A DNA stretch of 64,000 nt from Spirosoma lacussanchae (GCF_005870035.1 NZ_SWJG01000001.1:979639-1043638), one strand, 5' to 3'. Counted from the first letter of the stretch, positions 52,506-61,968 are shown. Notes: a model not told the origin generated them from the letters alone. Made by a program: numbers and translations.

Positions 52506-52844
52506 CTACAGCCTGCTTTTCTTTGTCCATTTCAGAAAGGCCCAGACCGGTCGTATGGCCAGGTAGCCCAGATTCTGGTCGTTGGCAAACGCTTCGCGCT
52601 CGAAGCTGATATTCCGGTAAGCCGTATAATGATCGCGGTACTGAAACCGGCGGATCGCGTATTCGATCAGATACCAAAGGTAGAAAGGTACGACGCCCAG
52701 CTCCAGTTGCTGGCGCAGGTGAATCCGTTCGTGATTGATCAGCGTGGCACCGGGGTTTCTGTGCCGGACCAGAATGAATGGAAACAGGGCCATGCCATCG
52801 GGGCCAAGTGCAGGAATTCGTAAAATAAATAGCTTCTTTGCCAT
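52506..52844 (-). CDS. Small membrane-associated protein with HExxH motif
   Basis: A 112-residue protein. A zinc-peptidase-like HERIH motif (His38, Glu39, His42) sits in NHERIHLRQQLELG, followed by a hydrophobic segment VVPFYLWYLIEYAI and then SFEREAFAND with Glu82/Glu84 that could be the third ligand, as in gluzincins. Similar short proteins are, to my memory, widespread in Bacteroidota without known function. No protease domain is otherwise visible and the size is much below that of M48/M56 enzymes. Start 52844 (52850 possible). Divergent from the nhaD gene with about 39 bases between. Confidence 0.65.
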   Translation of the reverse strand: MAKKLFILRIPALGPDGMALFPFILVRHRNPGATLINHERIHLRQQLELGVVPFYLWYLIEYAIRRFQYRDHYTAYRNISFEREAFANDQNLGYLAIRPVWAFLKWTKKSRL

Positions 52845-52883
52845 CGACATACAGACAATTGCGGAGTCGTTCCGGTTCTACTT

Positions 52884-54179
52884 ATGACAATAACCCTCAT
52901 CATACTCTTCGTTATTGGGTACATTCTGATTACCCTCGAGCATCCGATCAAAATTAACAAAACCGCTACGGCGCTGATTACGGGCGTGGTTTGCTGGACG
53001 GTATATGCCCTGTCGGTCAGTGATATAGAAGCCGTTGTCCACCACCTGGGCGAGCACCTGACGGGGGTTGCCGAGATCCTGTTTTTTCTGCTGGGGGCCA
53101 TGACCATCGTTGAACTGATCGATGCACACGATGGCTTCACGCTCATTACCGACCGGATTGCCAGCCGCAATACCCGTACGCTGCTCTGGATTATCAGCCT
53201 GCTGACATTTGTGCTGTCGGCGCTGCTGGATAATCTTACCTCGTCTATTGTCATGATTTCGGTAGCCCGTAAGCTGGTCCGTAACGCGGAACAACGGCGG
53301 GTCATTGCCGGTATGATCATCCTGGCTGCCAACTCCGGCGGGGCCTGGTCGCCCATTGGCGACGTAACGACGACTATGCTCTGGATAGGCGGGCAGATTA
53401 CCACCGCCAACATCATTCGCGAATTGTTACTGCCCAGCCTGGTCTCGCTGGTCGTGCCGCTGGGTATCCTGACATTCATGTACAAAGCCGATACGCAGGC
53501 CGCTCAGCCAACGGCGAAGCAGGGCATCAGTCGTCCCTATGTATCGAAGGCGGCCCGACGCGACCGACGGCTGATGCTGGCGATCGGACTGGGAGGCATG
53601 CTGTTTGTGCCGATCTTCAAAACCGTTACCCATCTGCCGCCTTACATGGGCATGATGCTCGTGCTGGGTGTGATTTGGGTGGCGTCGGAGGTGATTCACA
53701 GCGATAAGGATGAAGCCGAACGGCAGAAATTTACAGCCGCTCACGCCCTGAGCCGCATCGATACGTCCAGCATTTTGTTCTTTCTGGGCATTCTGCTGGC
53801 GGTCGGTTCGCTCGAAGCGACGGGCGTGCTGCGGAGCCTGGCTGGCGCGTTGACCGATTCTGTCGGAAACCTGGACGTAATCGTCCTGCTGATTGGGATC
53901 GTATCGGCGGTGGTTGATAACGTACCGATTGTAGCGGCTGCCATGGGGATGTACGATTTGCAGACCTACCCGCCCGATGCCAAGCTATGGGAGTTTCTGG
54001 CCTACTGCGCCGGTACCGGTGGCAGTCTGCTGCTGATCGGGTCGGCGGCCGGGGTAGCGGTTATGGGTATGGAGCGCTTATCGTTTGGCTGGTACCTGCG
54101 CCGGATCAGCTGGCTCGCGCTGATCGGTTATGCCGCGGGGGCTGCGGTATACCTGGTTGAATACGCCCTGTTCCGATAG
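52884..54179 (+). CDS. nhaD: NhaD-type Na+/H+ antiporter
   Basis: A 431-residue ion-transporter superfamily protein with about 12 helices. Recognisable by TLEHPIKINKTATALITGV near the start, the conserved DNLTSSIVMISV (about residues 113-125), NSGGAWSPIGDVTTTMLWI near residue 150 and DNVPIVAAAMGMY near residue 345. NhaD exchanges Na+ or Li+ for protons in alkaline or salty conditions. It lies next to a second antiporter of a different family, pointing to a sodium/pH-tolerance cluster. Confidence 0.9.
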   Translation: MTITLIILFVIGYILITLEHPIKINKTATALITGVVCWTVYALSVSDIEAVVHHLGEHLTGVAEILFFLLGAMTIVELIDAHDGFTLITDRIASRNTRTLLWIISLLTFVLSALLDNLTSSIVMISVARKLVRNAEQRRVIAGMIILAANSGGAWSPIGDVTTTMLWIGGQITTANIIRELLLPSLVSLVVPLGILTFMYKADTQAAQPTAKQGISRPYVSKAARRDRRLMLAIGLGGMLFVPIFKTVTHLPPYMGMMLVLGVIWVASEVIHSDKDEAERQKFTAAHALSRIDTSSILFFLGILLAVGSLEATGVLRSLAGALTDSVGNLDVIVLLIGIVSAVVDNVPIVAAAMGMYDLQTYPPDAKLWEFLAYCAGTGGSLLLIGSAAGVAVMGMERLSFGWYLRRISWLALIGYAAGAAVYLVEYALFR

Positions 54180-54212
54180 CCGAAGCCGCCTGTACAGGAG
54201 CTGCTGAATGGC

Positions 54213-54243
54213 TTGCTGATTCAGGTCCGATCGCTTACATTTG
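54213..54243 (+). promoter_or_regulatory. Promoter for LolA-like protein gene
   Basis: TTG (54213-54215), a 20-base spacer and TACATTTG (54236-54243), an exact -33/-7 Bacteroidota promoter. The ATG at 54273 is 29 bases downstream. Confidence 0.75.
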
Positions 54244-54272
54244 GTTGAACCAATCACCCCCCTTTTCTCCTC

Positions 54273-54983
54273 ATGAAACGATACATTATAGCCCTCTTGT
54301 TGCTGCCTGCGATGCTCCGGCAGGCCACCGCACAAGACACCCCCACGGCCGATCAGGTACTGGACAAATACGTTACGGCCCTCGGCGGTAAAGATGCCCT
54401 GATGAAGGTAAACGATCTGACAATGAGCATGTCGAGCGAGACCGAGCGCGGGGTGATGATCATTACCCGCAAGCAGAAACTACCCAACAAGTTCTCGATG
54501 GTGATTAACGCCAACGGTATGGAGGTGATGAAGCAAACCGGCGACGGACAGAAGGTACTCATGGGCGGGATGCAGGGCAGCCAGACACTAGACGGCCCGG
54601 CGGCCCAGCAGATGACCCTGATGAATACGCTGTTTCCGGAGTTGCACTATGCCGAAAATGGGGTGAAAACCACCCTGGTCGGGCCCGAGACCGTTGACGG
54701 TAAGAGCACCTATAAACTCAGCCACACAACCGCCGACGGATCATCTACCTGGACAGACAACTTCGACACCAGCACGGGCCTGAAAGTGCAGTCGGTCGTA
54801 ACCAACAAATCGCCCCGGGGTAGTATGACGACGACAACCGTATACGACGATTATAAGGATGTGAGTGGCATTAAATTCCCGATGACGCTTAACCAGAAGT
54901 CGGCCCGCGGTACCATGGTCATGACCGTCGATAACGTGAAGGTGAATAAAGGGCTTAAAGATTCGGATTTCAAAACCGAATAA
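54273..54983 (+). CDS. Exported LolA/outer-membrane-lipoprotein-sorting-like protein
   Basis: A 236-residue periplasmic protein with signal peptide (about 1-20, ends ATAQ). The mature part begins with ADQVLDKYVTALGGKDALMKV and continues as a half-barrel of strands (DLTMSMSSETERGVMIITRKQKLP, KFSMVINANGMEVMK), fitting a LolA-like fold common in Bacteroidota. It might bind a lipidated or hydrophobic ligand, but this is inference. It has its own strong promoter and is followed by an intergenic repeat array. Confidence 0.75.
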   Translation: MKRYIIALLLLPAMLRQATAQDTPTADQVLDKYVTALGGKDALMKVNDLTMSMSSETERGVMIITRKQKLPNKFSMVINANGMEVMKQTGDGQKVLMGGMQGSQTLDGPAAQQMTLMNTLFPELHYAENGVKTTLVGPETVDGKSTYKLSHTTADGSSTWTDNFDTSTGLKVQSVVTNKSPRGSMTTTTVYDDYKDVSGIKFPMTLNQKSARGTMVMTVDNVKVNKGLKDSDFKTE

Positions 54984-55005
54984 AAGCACCGACATCTACC
55001 GACAT

Positions 55006-55140
55006 GCTACCGACGCTGCGCTGTGAAGGCCCTGACGGGCCATAGATGATCGGGCCGTTTGCTGCTACCGACGCTGCGTTGTGAAGGCCCTGACGGGACA
55101 AGGCGATCCTGCCGTTTGTTACCGACGCAGCGTTGTGATG
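55006..55140. repeat. Tandem intergenic repeats (2.4 copies)
   Basis: Two copies of a 54-58 base unit starting GCTACCGACGCTGCG (55006 and 55064), with TGTGAAGGCCCTGACGGG inside, plus a partial third copy from 55118. Each unit holds a small hairpin (GGCCC-TGAC-GGGCC in the first, imperfect in the second). Too few and too diverged for a CRISPR array; more like a REP-type or minisatellite element. Confidence 0.7.
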
Positions 55141-55274
55141 TGGCTATGATTCGAGGGTAACCTATAGATAGCTTTTTTGTCCTCTCATCGGGATGGCAAC
55201 GAATAGGCTTAATTGACTGTTCGTCGTTCGCGTTAAGTAACGGTGCCATAATCAGGAACTGCCTGACAGGACAT

Positions 55275-55310
55275 AAAAAAACGCCCGACCTGCTGGCCGG
55301 GCGTTTTTGT
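55275..55310. terminator. Terminator of clpB
   Basis: AAAAAACGCCCG (55276-55287) and CGGGCGTTTTT (55298-55308) form a strong stem with A/T runs on both ends; it lies 8 bases from the clpB stop on the minus strand. Confidence 0.88.
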
Positions 55311-55317
55311 GTCTTTG

Positions 55318-57978
55318 TTAGTCGAGTATCGGTACCACCTTGTCGAGGTTGTAGAAGATGATATCTTCTTTGCCGCTTTCGTCTTCGTTAAGCATCATGC
55401 CCACGATGGCGTTTTTCTGAATCCGGCCCGACAGAATTTCTTTCGAGAGGGCGTTCAGGATGCGCCGTTGCAGCACACGCTTCAGCGGGCGGGCGCCAAA
55501 CTGAGGATCGAAGCCTTCGCGGGCGATGAAGTCGAGTACCTCCGTGTCGGCTTCGAGTGCGATACCCTGCTCGGCCAGCCGGTGCTGGATTTGCCGGAAC
55601 TGGATCTCCATGATCTTGCGCACTTCGCGTCTGGTCAGCGGCTGGAACATCACCAGCTCATCGATCCGGTTCAGAAACTCGGGTCGTACGGTCTGCTTCA
55701 GCAACTCGAACACCTCTTCTTTCGTGCTCTCAATAATCTGATCAGCATTCTGATCCGTTATATCGGCGAACCGCTCCCGGATCACGTGCGACCCGATATT
55801 CGAGGTCATGATGATGATCGTATTTTTGAAGTTGGCTACCCGCCCTTTGTTGTCGGTCAGGCGACCATCGTCCAGCACCTGCAGCAGAATATTAAACACA
55901 TCGGGGTGCGCTTTCTCGATCTCATCGAGCAGGATAACGCTGTACGGTTTCCGACGAACGGCCTCCGTTAGCTGACCACCTTCGTCGTAGCCTACGTAGC
56001 CCGGAGGGGCACCAATCAGGCGGCTCACGGCGTGGCGCTCCTGGTACTCGCTCATGTCGATGCGAACCAGCGCGTTCTCGTCGTTGAACAGGAATTCGGC
56101 CAGGGCCTTGGCCAGCTCGGTTTTACCGACGCCGGTTGTACCCAGGAAGATGAACGAACCGATGGGGCGCTTGGGGTCCTGCATACCCGCGCGGCTCCGA
56201 CGTACGGCATCCGACACGACCTCGATCGCTTCTTCCTGACCCGCTACGCGCTTGCCGAGTTCCGCTTCCAGGAATAGCAGTTTGTCGCGTTCCGACTGGA
56301 GCATTCGGCTCACTGGAATACCCGTCCATTTGGCCACCACTTCGGCAATATCCTCGGAGGTGACTTCTTCCTGTAGCATAGGGCTCTGGGTGTTAGACAC
56401 GTCGCCGTCGCCTTTCTCCCGTTGCAGTTCGTTCAGGCGTTTTTCAATTTCCGGGATGCGGCCGTACCGAATCTCGGCTACCTTCCCGTAATCGCCCGCG
56501 CGCTCGGCCTGTTCGGCTTCAATACGGAGCTGATCGAGTTGTTCTTTCAGCGTACGGCCTTCGTTGACCGACGCTTTTTCGGTTTCCCAGCGGGCCTTCA
56601 GTTCGGTGCGCTGTTCGTTGAGTTCGGCAATTTGCCGGCTCAGCACACTTTCTTTGTCGCGGTCGTCTTCGCGCCGGATGGCTTCGCGTTCAATTTCCAG
56701 CTGCATGATCCGGCGGTTCAGCTCGTCGAGCTCTTCGGGTACGGAGTCGATCTCAAGCCGGAGTTTGGCTGCTGCTTCGTCCATGAGGTCAATGGCCTTG
56801 TCGGGCAGGAACCGGTCCGAAATGTAGCGGTTCGACAGCTCAACGGCGGCAATAACCGCGTCGTCTTTGATGCGTACGCCATGGTGCAGCTCATAGCGCT
56901 CTTTGATACCGCGCAGGATCGAGATCGCATCCGGCACGTCGGGCTCGTCGACCAGTACGGCCTGGAACCGGCGTTCCAGGGCTTTGTCTTTCTCGATGTA
57001 TTTTTGGTATTCTTTGAGCGTAGTGGCGCCAATAGCGTGCAGTTCGCCCCTTGCCAGAGCTGGTTTCAGCAGGTTGGCCGCATCCATAGCCCCTTCGCCA
57101 CCACCGCCCGCACCGATGAGAGTATGAATTTCATCGATGAACAAGACGATTTCGCCATCGGAGTCTGTCACTTCCTTAATGACAGCCTTCAGCCGTTCTT
57201 CAAACTCGCCCTTGTATTTGGCACCAGCCACGAGCAAGCCCATGTCCAGCGACATGATAATCTTCGACTTGAGGTTTTCCGGAACGTCGCCCTGTACAAT
57301 ACGCTGGGCCAGTCCTTCTACAATGGCGGTTTTACCAACACCGGGTTCGCCCAGCAGCATCGGGTTGTTTTTAGTCCGGCGGCTCAGGATCTGAAGCACC
57401 CGCCGTATTTCTTCGTCGCGGCCAATCACCGGGTCAATTTTGCCCGCGCTGGCTCGCTCGTTGAGGTTGATACCGTACCGCTCCAGCGACTGGTACGTTG
57501 CTTCTGCGTTTTGGTCTTTCACAGGATTGTTTTTGCCCCGCAGGTCGCGAATGGCATCTTTTAGGGTTTTTTCGGAGAATCCGATGTCTTTCAGTAACGT
57601 AGCTACGGTGTCTTTACCACCAACGAGGCCAAGCAGCATCATTTCAACGCTGACATACTCGTCGCCAAAGTCTTTCATTTGCGTCTGTGCCCGTTGCAAA
57701 GCCGCGTTCAGGTCATTGCCCAGGTAGATGCCCTGCTGCTGCCCACCCGCAACGACCACTTTCGGGTATCCGTTGATGATGGCATCCAGGGCGAGGGTCA
57801 GTCGTTTGATGTCGGTGCCGAGTTTCTTAGCCAGAAACCCGACGGTGTTTGGGTCTTCTTCTAAAATGGCTTTCAGCACATGGCCCGTTTCGACCGTTTG
57901 CTGCTGATTACCCTGCGCCATCTGGGCCGCATGCTGCACGACCTCCTGCGCCTTGATGGTATAGTTGTTAACGTTCAT
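55318..57978 (-). CDS. clpB: ATP-dependent disaggregase ClpB
   Basis: An 886-residue AAA+ chaperone that, with DnaK, rescues aggregated proteins after heat stress. N-terminal Clp repeats (about 1-150), first AAA domain with Walker [10 protein letters not shown] near 210, the long coiled-coil M-domain (about 410-530) that distinguishes ClpB from ClpA/C, and second AAA domain with [11 protein letters not shown] near 613. Length normal. Its upstream region carries the palindromes described separately, which may mediate heat control. Confidence 0.95.
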   Translation of the reverse strand: MNVNNYTIKAQEVVQHAAQMAQGNQQQTVETGHVLKAILEEDPNTVGFLAKKLGTDIKRLTLALDAIINGYPKVVVAGGQQQGIYLGNDLNAALQRAQTQMKDFGDEYVSVEMMLLGLVGGKDTVATLLKDIGFSEKTLKDAIRDLRGKNNPVKDQNAEATYQSLERYGINLNERASAGKIDPVIGRDEEIRRVLQILSRRTKNNPMLLGEPGVGKTAIVEGLAQRIVQGDVPENLKSKIIMSLDMGLLVAGAKYKGEFEERLKAVIKEVTDSDGEIVLFIDEIHTLIGAGGGGEGAMDAANLLKPALARGELHAIGATTLKEYQKYIEKDKALERRFQAVLVDEPDVPDAISILRGIKERYELHHGVRIKDDAVIAAVELSNRYISDRFLPDKAIDLMDEAAAKLRLEIDSVPEELDELNRRIMQLEIEREAIRREDDRDKESVLSRQIAELNEQRTELKARWETEKASVNEGRTLKEQLDQLRIEAEQAERAGDYGKVAEIRYGRIPEIEKRLNELQREKGDGDVSNTQSPMLQEEVTSEDIAEVVAKWTGIPVSRMLQSERDKLLFLEAELGKRVAGQEEAIEVVSDAVRRSRAGMQDPKRPIGSFIFLGTTGVGKTELAKALAEFLFNDENALVRIDMSEYQERHAVSRLIGAPPGYVGYDEGGQLTEAVRRKPYSVILLDEIEKAHPDVFNILLQVLDDGRLTDNKGRVANFKNTIIIMTSNIGSHVIRERFADITDQNADQIIESTKEEVFELLKQTVRPEFLNRIDELVMFQPLTRREVRKIMEIQFRQIQHRLAEQGIALEADTEVLDFIAREGFDPQFGARPLKRVLQRRILNALSKEILSGRIQKNAIVGMMLNEDESGKEDIIFYNLDKVVPILD

Positions 57979-58032
57979 GGCTGGTTGAGGAATGAATGAG
58001 ATAAATCAATAACCAGAGAGTACCGTCAGTCT

Positions 58033-58046
58033 TTACCAGTTGGTAA
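58033..58046. promoter_or_regulatory. Palindrome in clpB leader
   Basis: TTACCAGTTGGTAA, a perfect 14-base palindrome 55-68 bases upstream of the clpB ATG. Possible operator. No exact TAnnTTTG box is visible for clpB. Confidence 0.35.
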
Positions 58047-58073
58047 CAAACTCCGGGCCGGGTCTGTTTTGCG

Positions 58074-58125
58074 GACATTTTGACGTAAAATAAGCTATCC
58101 GGGTCGCTAAATGCGTCAAAATGTC
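58074..58125. promoter_or_regulatory. 12-bp inverted repeat upstream of clpB
   Basis: GACATTTTGACG (58074-58085) and CGTCAAAATGTC (58114-58125) are perfect reverse complements 28 bases apart, 96-147 bases upstream of the clpB ATG. Each half is nearly palindromic by itself (GACA-TTT-TGaC), like two operator sites. It does not fit CIRCE. Confidence 0.5.
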
Positions 58126-58444
58126 TGTTCGGAATTGTATAGGCAGGTTTGTTCAGGCGTTCTGAATGCGCAAGGTTCTCGGTATTCCGCCTGTGGCCTA
58201 CGGGATGCATGTCAACGGCAATTGGCCAAGGCGGATATGATTAGCTCCATAGGAGCGACAGGTCAATAGCAGTTGGATAGGATAAATACGGTCGGCTTCG
58301 CAGGAGCTGGGTGTCCATAGCCATACGGACGGAGTTTATAGAGAAGCCCCGTGGGGGCGGCATGAATTATGACATGCCGCCCCCACGGGGCTTGGTTGTG
58401 GTGATATCCCGGTTATTGGAGGGTAGGAATATGGTTGCGGTGGT
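58126..58444. repeat. Palindromic repeat region between clpB and DUF418 gene
   Basis: About 320 bases holding no gene. It contains a perfect 21-bp inverted repeat (58344-58364 with 58373-58393, 8-base loop, core GCCCCGTGGGGGCGGC) and degenerate relatives upstream: TAGCTCCATAGGAGCGACA (58242-58260) and GTCGGCTTCGCAGGAGCTG (58291-58309). All share the plan n-CTCC/CCCC-rTA-GGAG/GGGG-CGrC. A small tandem cluster of REP-like palindromes. Confidence 0.65.
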
Positions 58445-59698
58445 TTACGGGTGGCGGGCCTGCATGGGTTGCGACTTCAGATACGTTAGCGAGCGCCATA
58501 GCCACTCCAGGGGGCCGTAATGAAACCGGGATAACAAAAACTGGCTGAACAGCACCTGCACCAGAAAAATGGGAATAGTAAGCAACAACACCGTTGCTGT
58601 GCCGATTTCGCCAATCAGGCCGAGGCCGTAGCCGTAGAAGAGCAGCGTGCCGATGACCGATTGCAGGATGTAATTCGTCAGGGCCATCTTCCCAACGGCA
58701 GCCAGCGGTGAAACGACCCGCTGCCAGGATAGCCGCTGGAAAAGCAGGGTTAAGCCACTGATATAAAATACCGTTAGGGCAGCATTCCCCAGATCGAAGA
58801 GAAATCCAAAAATAACCTCGATTACTTTGGGAGGCTGGCTGTTAGGGCCGAGGGTCAGAATAGTCGCTACAAACAGAAGGATGATACCCAAGACCAGTAG
58901 CCCCGTATACCGTGTCAGCTGCCGGAAAAACGGACGGTATTCGCTGAGCTGCTGGAACAAGCGCCGACGACCGGCATACAAGCCCAGCAGAAAGAAGCCT
59001 AGGGTGATATAGATACGCCCGCTCTCGAACTGGAACTGCATCTTGGTTTTGAATTCGCTCAGGTTCACGCGGACAACCTCTGCGTACGTGCCTTGCTTGA
59101 TGACTTTGTAATTGGCCTCTACCAGCTTCTCGTCCTCTTTTTGCCGCTGTTCGTTTTGGGTTTTCGTGGGTTGCGGAGCTACAAACTGGTTGTAGTTATT
59201 CCGTATCTGAGCCGGTACGTTCAGAACCAGTAGTATGGCCGCAACAAGCACCCAGCGGGTTGGTACGTTCCGGAACAGGAGCATGCCAAAACCCAGCATG
59301 GCGTAAATGCTCAGAATGTCGCCCCGCCAGTGTAGGTGATGGAGAAATCCGATGGCACCCAGGATGAGCAGCCGCCAGGCAAATCGGCGGAGAAACGTGC
59401 CGTCAGAATCGGTAGAACGGGTCAGCATGAGCGCGAAACTCAGCCCGAATAGAAACGAGAAGAAGGTGTAAAATTTACCGCTGATAAAAATACCCACAAA
59501 CGTCTGGGCCACCATGTTGGCGGTTCCCTGGCTGTTGATCTGGTAGACCGAGCCGGGTAACGGCCCACCATCGAACCAGACCGATACGTGGGCAATTAAG
59601 ATGCCGAGCAGGGCAAAAGCGCGCAGCGCATCCACAACCTGAATGCGGGATGGTTTGCTGACCGGTGCCGAAAATGTGGGGGTGTCAGGAGCGTACAT
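58445..59698 (-). CDS. DUF418 family membrane protein (YeiB-like)
   Basis: A 417-residue integral membrane protein with about ten helices. It starts with RIQVVDALRAFALLGILIAH, the signature of the acyltransferase-3/DUF418 group, and ends with the DUF418 C-terminal domain (LFQRLSWQRVVSPLAAVGKMALTNYILQSV and GPLEWLWRSLTY). Role unknown; related proteins acylate extracellular polymers. The 64-kb end of the window encodes another member of the same broad fold. Confidence 0.87.
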   Translation of the reverse strand: MYAPDTPTFSAPVSKPSRIQVVDALRAFALLGILIAHVSVWFDGGPLPGSVYQINSQGTANMVAQTFVGIFISGKFYTFFSFLFGLSFALMLTRSTDSDGTFLRRFAWRLLILGAIGFLHHLHWRGDILSIYAMLGFGMLLFRNVPTRWVLVAAILLVLNVPAQIRNNYNQFVAPQPTKTQNEQRQKEDEKLVEANYKVIKQGTYAEVVRVNLSEFKTKMQFQFESGRIYITLGFFLLGLYAGRRRLFQQLSEYRPFFRQLTRYTGLLVLGIILLFVATILTLGPNSQPPKVIEVIFGFLFDLGNAALTVFYISGLTLLFQRLSWQRVVSPLAAVGKMALTNYILQSVIGTLLFYGYGLGLIGEIGTATVLLLTIPIFLVQVLFSQFLLSRFHYGPLEWLWRSLTYLKSQPMQARHP

Positions 59699-59801
59699 AA
59701 CGGATCGGGATTAGGAAGATAAACAATACCGTCATTTTGCCACGTAAAGCAAAACATAGTTACACCAATGACAGAATAGTCTGATAAACGTTGCTCACAA
59801 T

Positions 59802-59833
59802 AAAAAAAGACCGCCCGATCGGGGCAGTCTTTA
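59802..59833 (-). terminator. Terminator of the TspO-like gene
   Basis: On the minus strand AAAGACTGCCCC-GATC-GGGCGGTCTTT with mismatches, followed by a T run of seven. It lies 29 bases after the stop at 59862. Confidence 0.7.
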
Positions 59834-59861
59834 GAAAAACAGGCTCGACAAAATAGAGTCA

Positions 59862-60815
59862 TCAATCCAGTCCTTCGGCTTCGATCGGCGTCATACGTTC
59901 CCGTTCGATATTGGTTTCATGCTGAAGCCCCGAATATACATCGGCCGGGTTGTCCTGATAATCGGGATCGACTACAGCCGCGTCGAGAACCGTACGGTCA
60001 TGGTCACGAAACTTTCCTTTGGGAAGCCAGTAGGCCAGCAAACCGACATACGCGGCTGCCAGACCGGCTGCCGTCAGCCCTACAACCGGATAGCGGTTCC
60101 ACTGCCGGGAAGCAATGCCGCCAAAGCCAGCCACAAACGGGAGCATGAACCAGGGATCGTTGAGTTGGCGCGCTACCAGATAACCCGCGCCCGCCGTAGC
60201 ACCCAGAATGCCCGCGGCTACGGGTACATCCCGCTCGTCATCAGTTTCCCAGGCATCGAGAGTCAGGAGGGTATCGGGGGTGCCGACAACGGTGGCGGCC
60301 GTTAGCCAGCCGGTATACAAACTGACCGGAATCCGCAGGTATTTTTCGGGAGCGGGTACGTCGGTTTTGCCAATCTCGAGCGCATGGTGCAAGCCCAGGG
60401 CTGCTACCAGGTTAGCCTTTGTAGTGAGATCAGACACGACAACACTGCGTTTATCATCCTGCGAAAAATAACGGCCGAAGATGGCGTTGAGCGTCCAGCT
60501 GGTTAGCCACCACGGTAATGCTTTCTGGTAGCGCGGGTTGTAGGCCTGACCCGGCAGCGCCTGGTGAACCATCATTGCCCCTAGCCCCGAATAAATAGTT
60601 GACCAGACCACCCCGAACGCCCAGCCAGCCGGGATGATCAGATTGCGGTCGAATACGTTCTGGTATTCGGCCGGCACATCGAATTCAGGTTCTGATTCGG
60701 CCTGTTGCATCTGTTTGCCTACCCGACGCGAACGGGCACTGGAGGTGGTGGTATAGATAATACTGCCGACGGCCAGTACCGCCGTGGCGATGCGCCAGAT
60801 TGATGAGTTTTTCAT
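59862..60815 (-). CDS. TspO/MBR-like membrane protein with extended tail
   Basis: A 317-residue protein of about eight helices. The central region, IIPAGWAFGVVWSTIYSGLG and ALPWWLTSWTLNAIFGRYF followed by a TPDTLLTLDAWE segment, resembles tryptophan-rich TspO sensors and their relatives, which are usually about 160 residues with five helices. This protein adds an N-terminal helix with an Arg-rich stretch, two to three extra helices and an acidic C-terminal tail. Family call is tentative; ligand and role unknown. Confidence 0.55.
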   Translation of the reverse strand: MKNSSIWRIATAVLAVGSIIYTTTSSARSRRVGKQMQQAESEPEFDVPAEYQNVFDRNLIIPAGWAFGVVWSTIYSGLGAMMVHQALPGQAYNPRYQKALPWWLTSWTLNAIFGRYFSQDDKRSVVVSDLTTKANLVAALGLHHALEIGKTDVPAPEKYLRIPVSLYTGWLTAATVVGTPDTLLTLDAWETDDERDVPVAAGILGATAGAGYLVARQLNDPWFMLPFVAGFGGIASRQWNRYPVVGLTAAGLAAAYVGLLAYWLPKGKFRDHDRTVLDAAVVDPDYQDNPADVYSGLQHETNIERERMTPIEAEGLD

Positions 60816-60909
60816 AACGATAGTGGTTATTAGCTGTCGGGTCGGCCGCGTGGCGGATGGCCCGATTTTCTATACAGAAAAACTACCGGCGTGCCAAGAT
60901 GTTTGCCGA

Positions 60910-61968
60910 TCAGGGGCGGCTCGCAAACCGAAGGTCGACCAGTAGCGCGCGGTGGTCAGAGCCAGCCTGCGGGAGCGTTCGGAACTGACTGAACTGAAAG
61001 CCCGCATTGGCGAACGCATGGTCGATCGGAAGCTGGAGGGGCGGAAAGAAGGCGGGCCAGGTTGGCTGGGTACGCGTGTGCCGACCGCTGGTTAGCGCGG
61101 GCACGTTAGAGCGCCCGCCCGTAGCGGGAACGGCGTTGGGCGGTCCAAACACATCGGCATACACGGGCGAAAAAATACTGATGTTGAAGTCGCCGATGAG
61201 CAGGGCAGGCAGGCTGTGGTAGCGGGTTCGGCGGGCGGCTTCGGTCAGTTGGGCATTGCGCCCCCTGAACCAGGACGGGAGCAGCGGGATGCGTGGATGA
61301 ACGGTGACTAGGGCCATCGGCTGGCCGTTCACAACCGTCGTGAGGGTAATGAGCTGATGGTTGCGGGCCAGGGCCGTATCGACCCGGATGGGCGTGCGGC
61401 TACCGACCAGTATCCAGAACCGTTTCTTCGACCAGCACGCGAACCAGTGCGGATACGCTCCGCAAAGGCGGGTTGTAACGTACCGAATGCTGGCGGGTGT
61501 CATTTCCTGTAGCACGTATAGGTCGGGCCGTTGTTTTCGGAGGGTGGCCAGGGTTGTCTCGTATTCGCTACGGGTAACGAGTACATTGGCGTGGTAGACC
61601 CGAACGTCGCCCTGCGGGGGCAGAACCGGCTGATTGTAGTCGCCCGGATACCACCAGCCTGCGTAGTTTGTCTTATTCCAGCCAAGTAGTGCCAGCGTCA
61701 GAAGCAGGAACCAGGGGTGCACCCATCGTTTGTGCCATACCCCACGCAGCCCGTTTGCCAGTAGTAAGGCCAGCGCAATGCATGTGTACTGAACTTGAAA
61801 ATGGCTGAATAACTCGAAGAAGTAGAGCTGACCGAGCCAGCTTCCCAGCGCAACGCTGCCGAAGAGCGCTACCGATCCCCACCAGAGCCACCAGTCGGCC
61901 GAGGTCAGATACGGGCGAACGCGCTGCCAGTAGGCGCCGATTATTGAGGTTGAAGAAGGTCGAACCAT
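60910..61968 (-). CDS. Membrane-anchored endonuclease/exonuclease/phosphatase family protein
   Basis: A 352-residue protein with three N-terminal helices (about 25-110) followed by an EEP domain (about 125-350). Catalytic positions: VYHANV and QEMTP (Glu) near 155, LIGDFNIS (Asp-x-Asn) near 255 and SDHRALLVDL (Asp-His) near 340. The family hydrolyses phosphodiesters in DNA or lipids; here the domain would face the periplasm. An exact -7 box (TAGCTTTG, 61984-61991, minus) precedes it. Confidence 0.85.
   Translation of the reverse strand: MVRPSSTSIIGAYWQRVRPYLTSADWWLWWGSVALFGSVALGSWLGQLYFFELFSHFQVQYTCIALALLLANGLRGVWHKRWVHPWFLLLTLALLGWNKTNYAGWWYPGDYNQPVLPPQGDVRVYHANVLVTRSEYETTLATLRKQRPDLYVLQEMTPASIRYVTTRLCGAYPHWFACWSKKRFWILVGSRTPIRVDTALARNHQLITLTTVVNGQPMALVTVHPRIPLLPSWFRGRNAQLTEAARRTRYHSLPALLIGDFNISIFSPVYADVFGPPNAVPATGGRSNVPALTSGRHTRTQPTWPAFFPPLQLPIDHAFANAGFQFSQFRTLPQAGSDHRALLVDLRFASRP

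Larger units (their letters stand above)
54984..55317. other. 334-bp intergenic region with repeats and terminator
   Basis: Between the LolA-like gene and the convergent clpB. It contains the tandem repeats at 55006-55140, about 130 bases without recognisable feature, and the clpB terminator. Confidence 0.6.

Noticed and set aside
55006..55140. Possible CRISPR array
   Set aside because: Only two and a half units, no constant spacer length, repeats contain diverged ends, and no cas genes are present.
56422..57564. Plus-strand open frame of about 380 codons
   Set aside because: Antisense shadow of clpB.
57968..58210. Minus-strand open frame of 80 codons upstream of clpB
   Set aside because: It covers the inverted repeats and clpB leader, lacks a promoter and has no protein-like composition.
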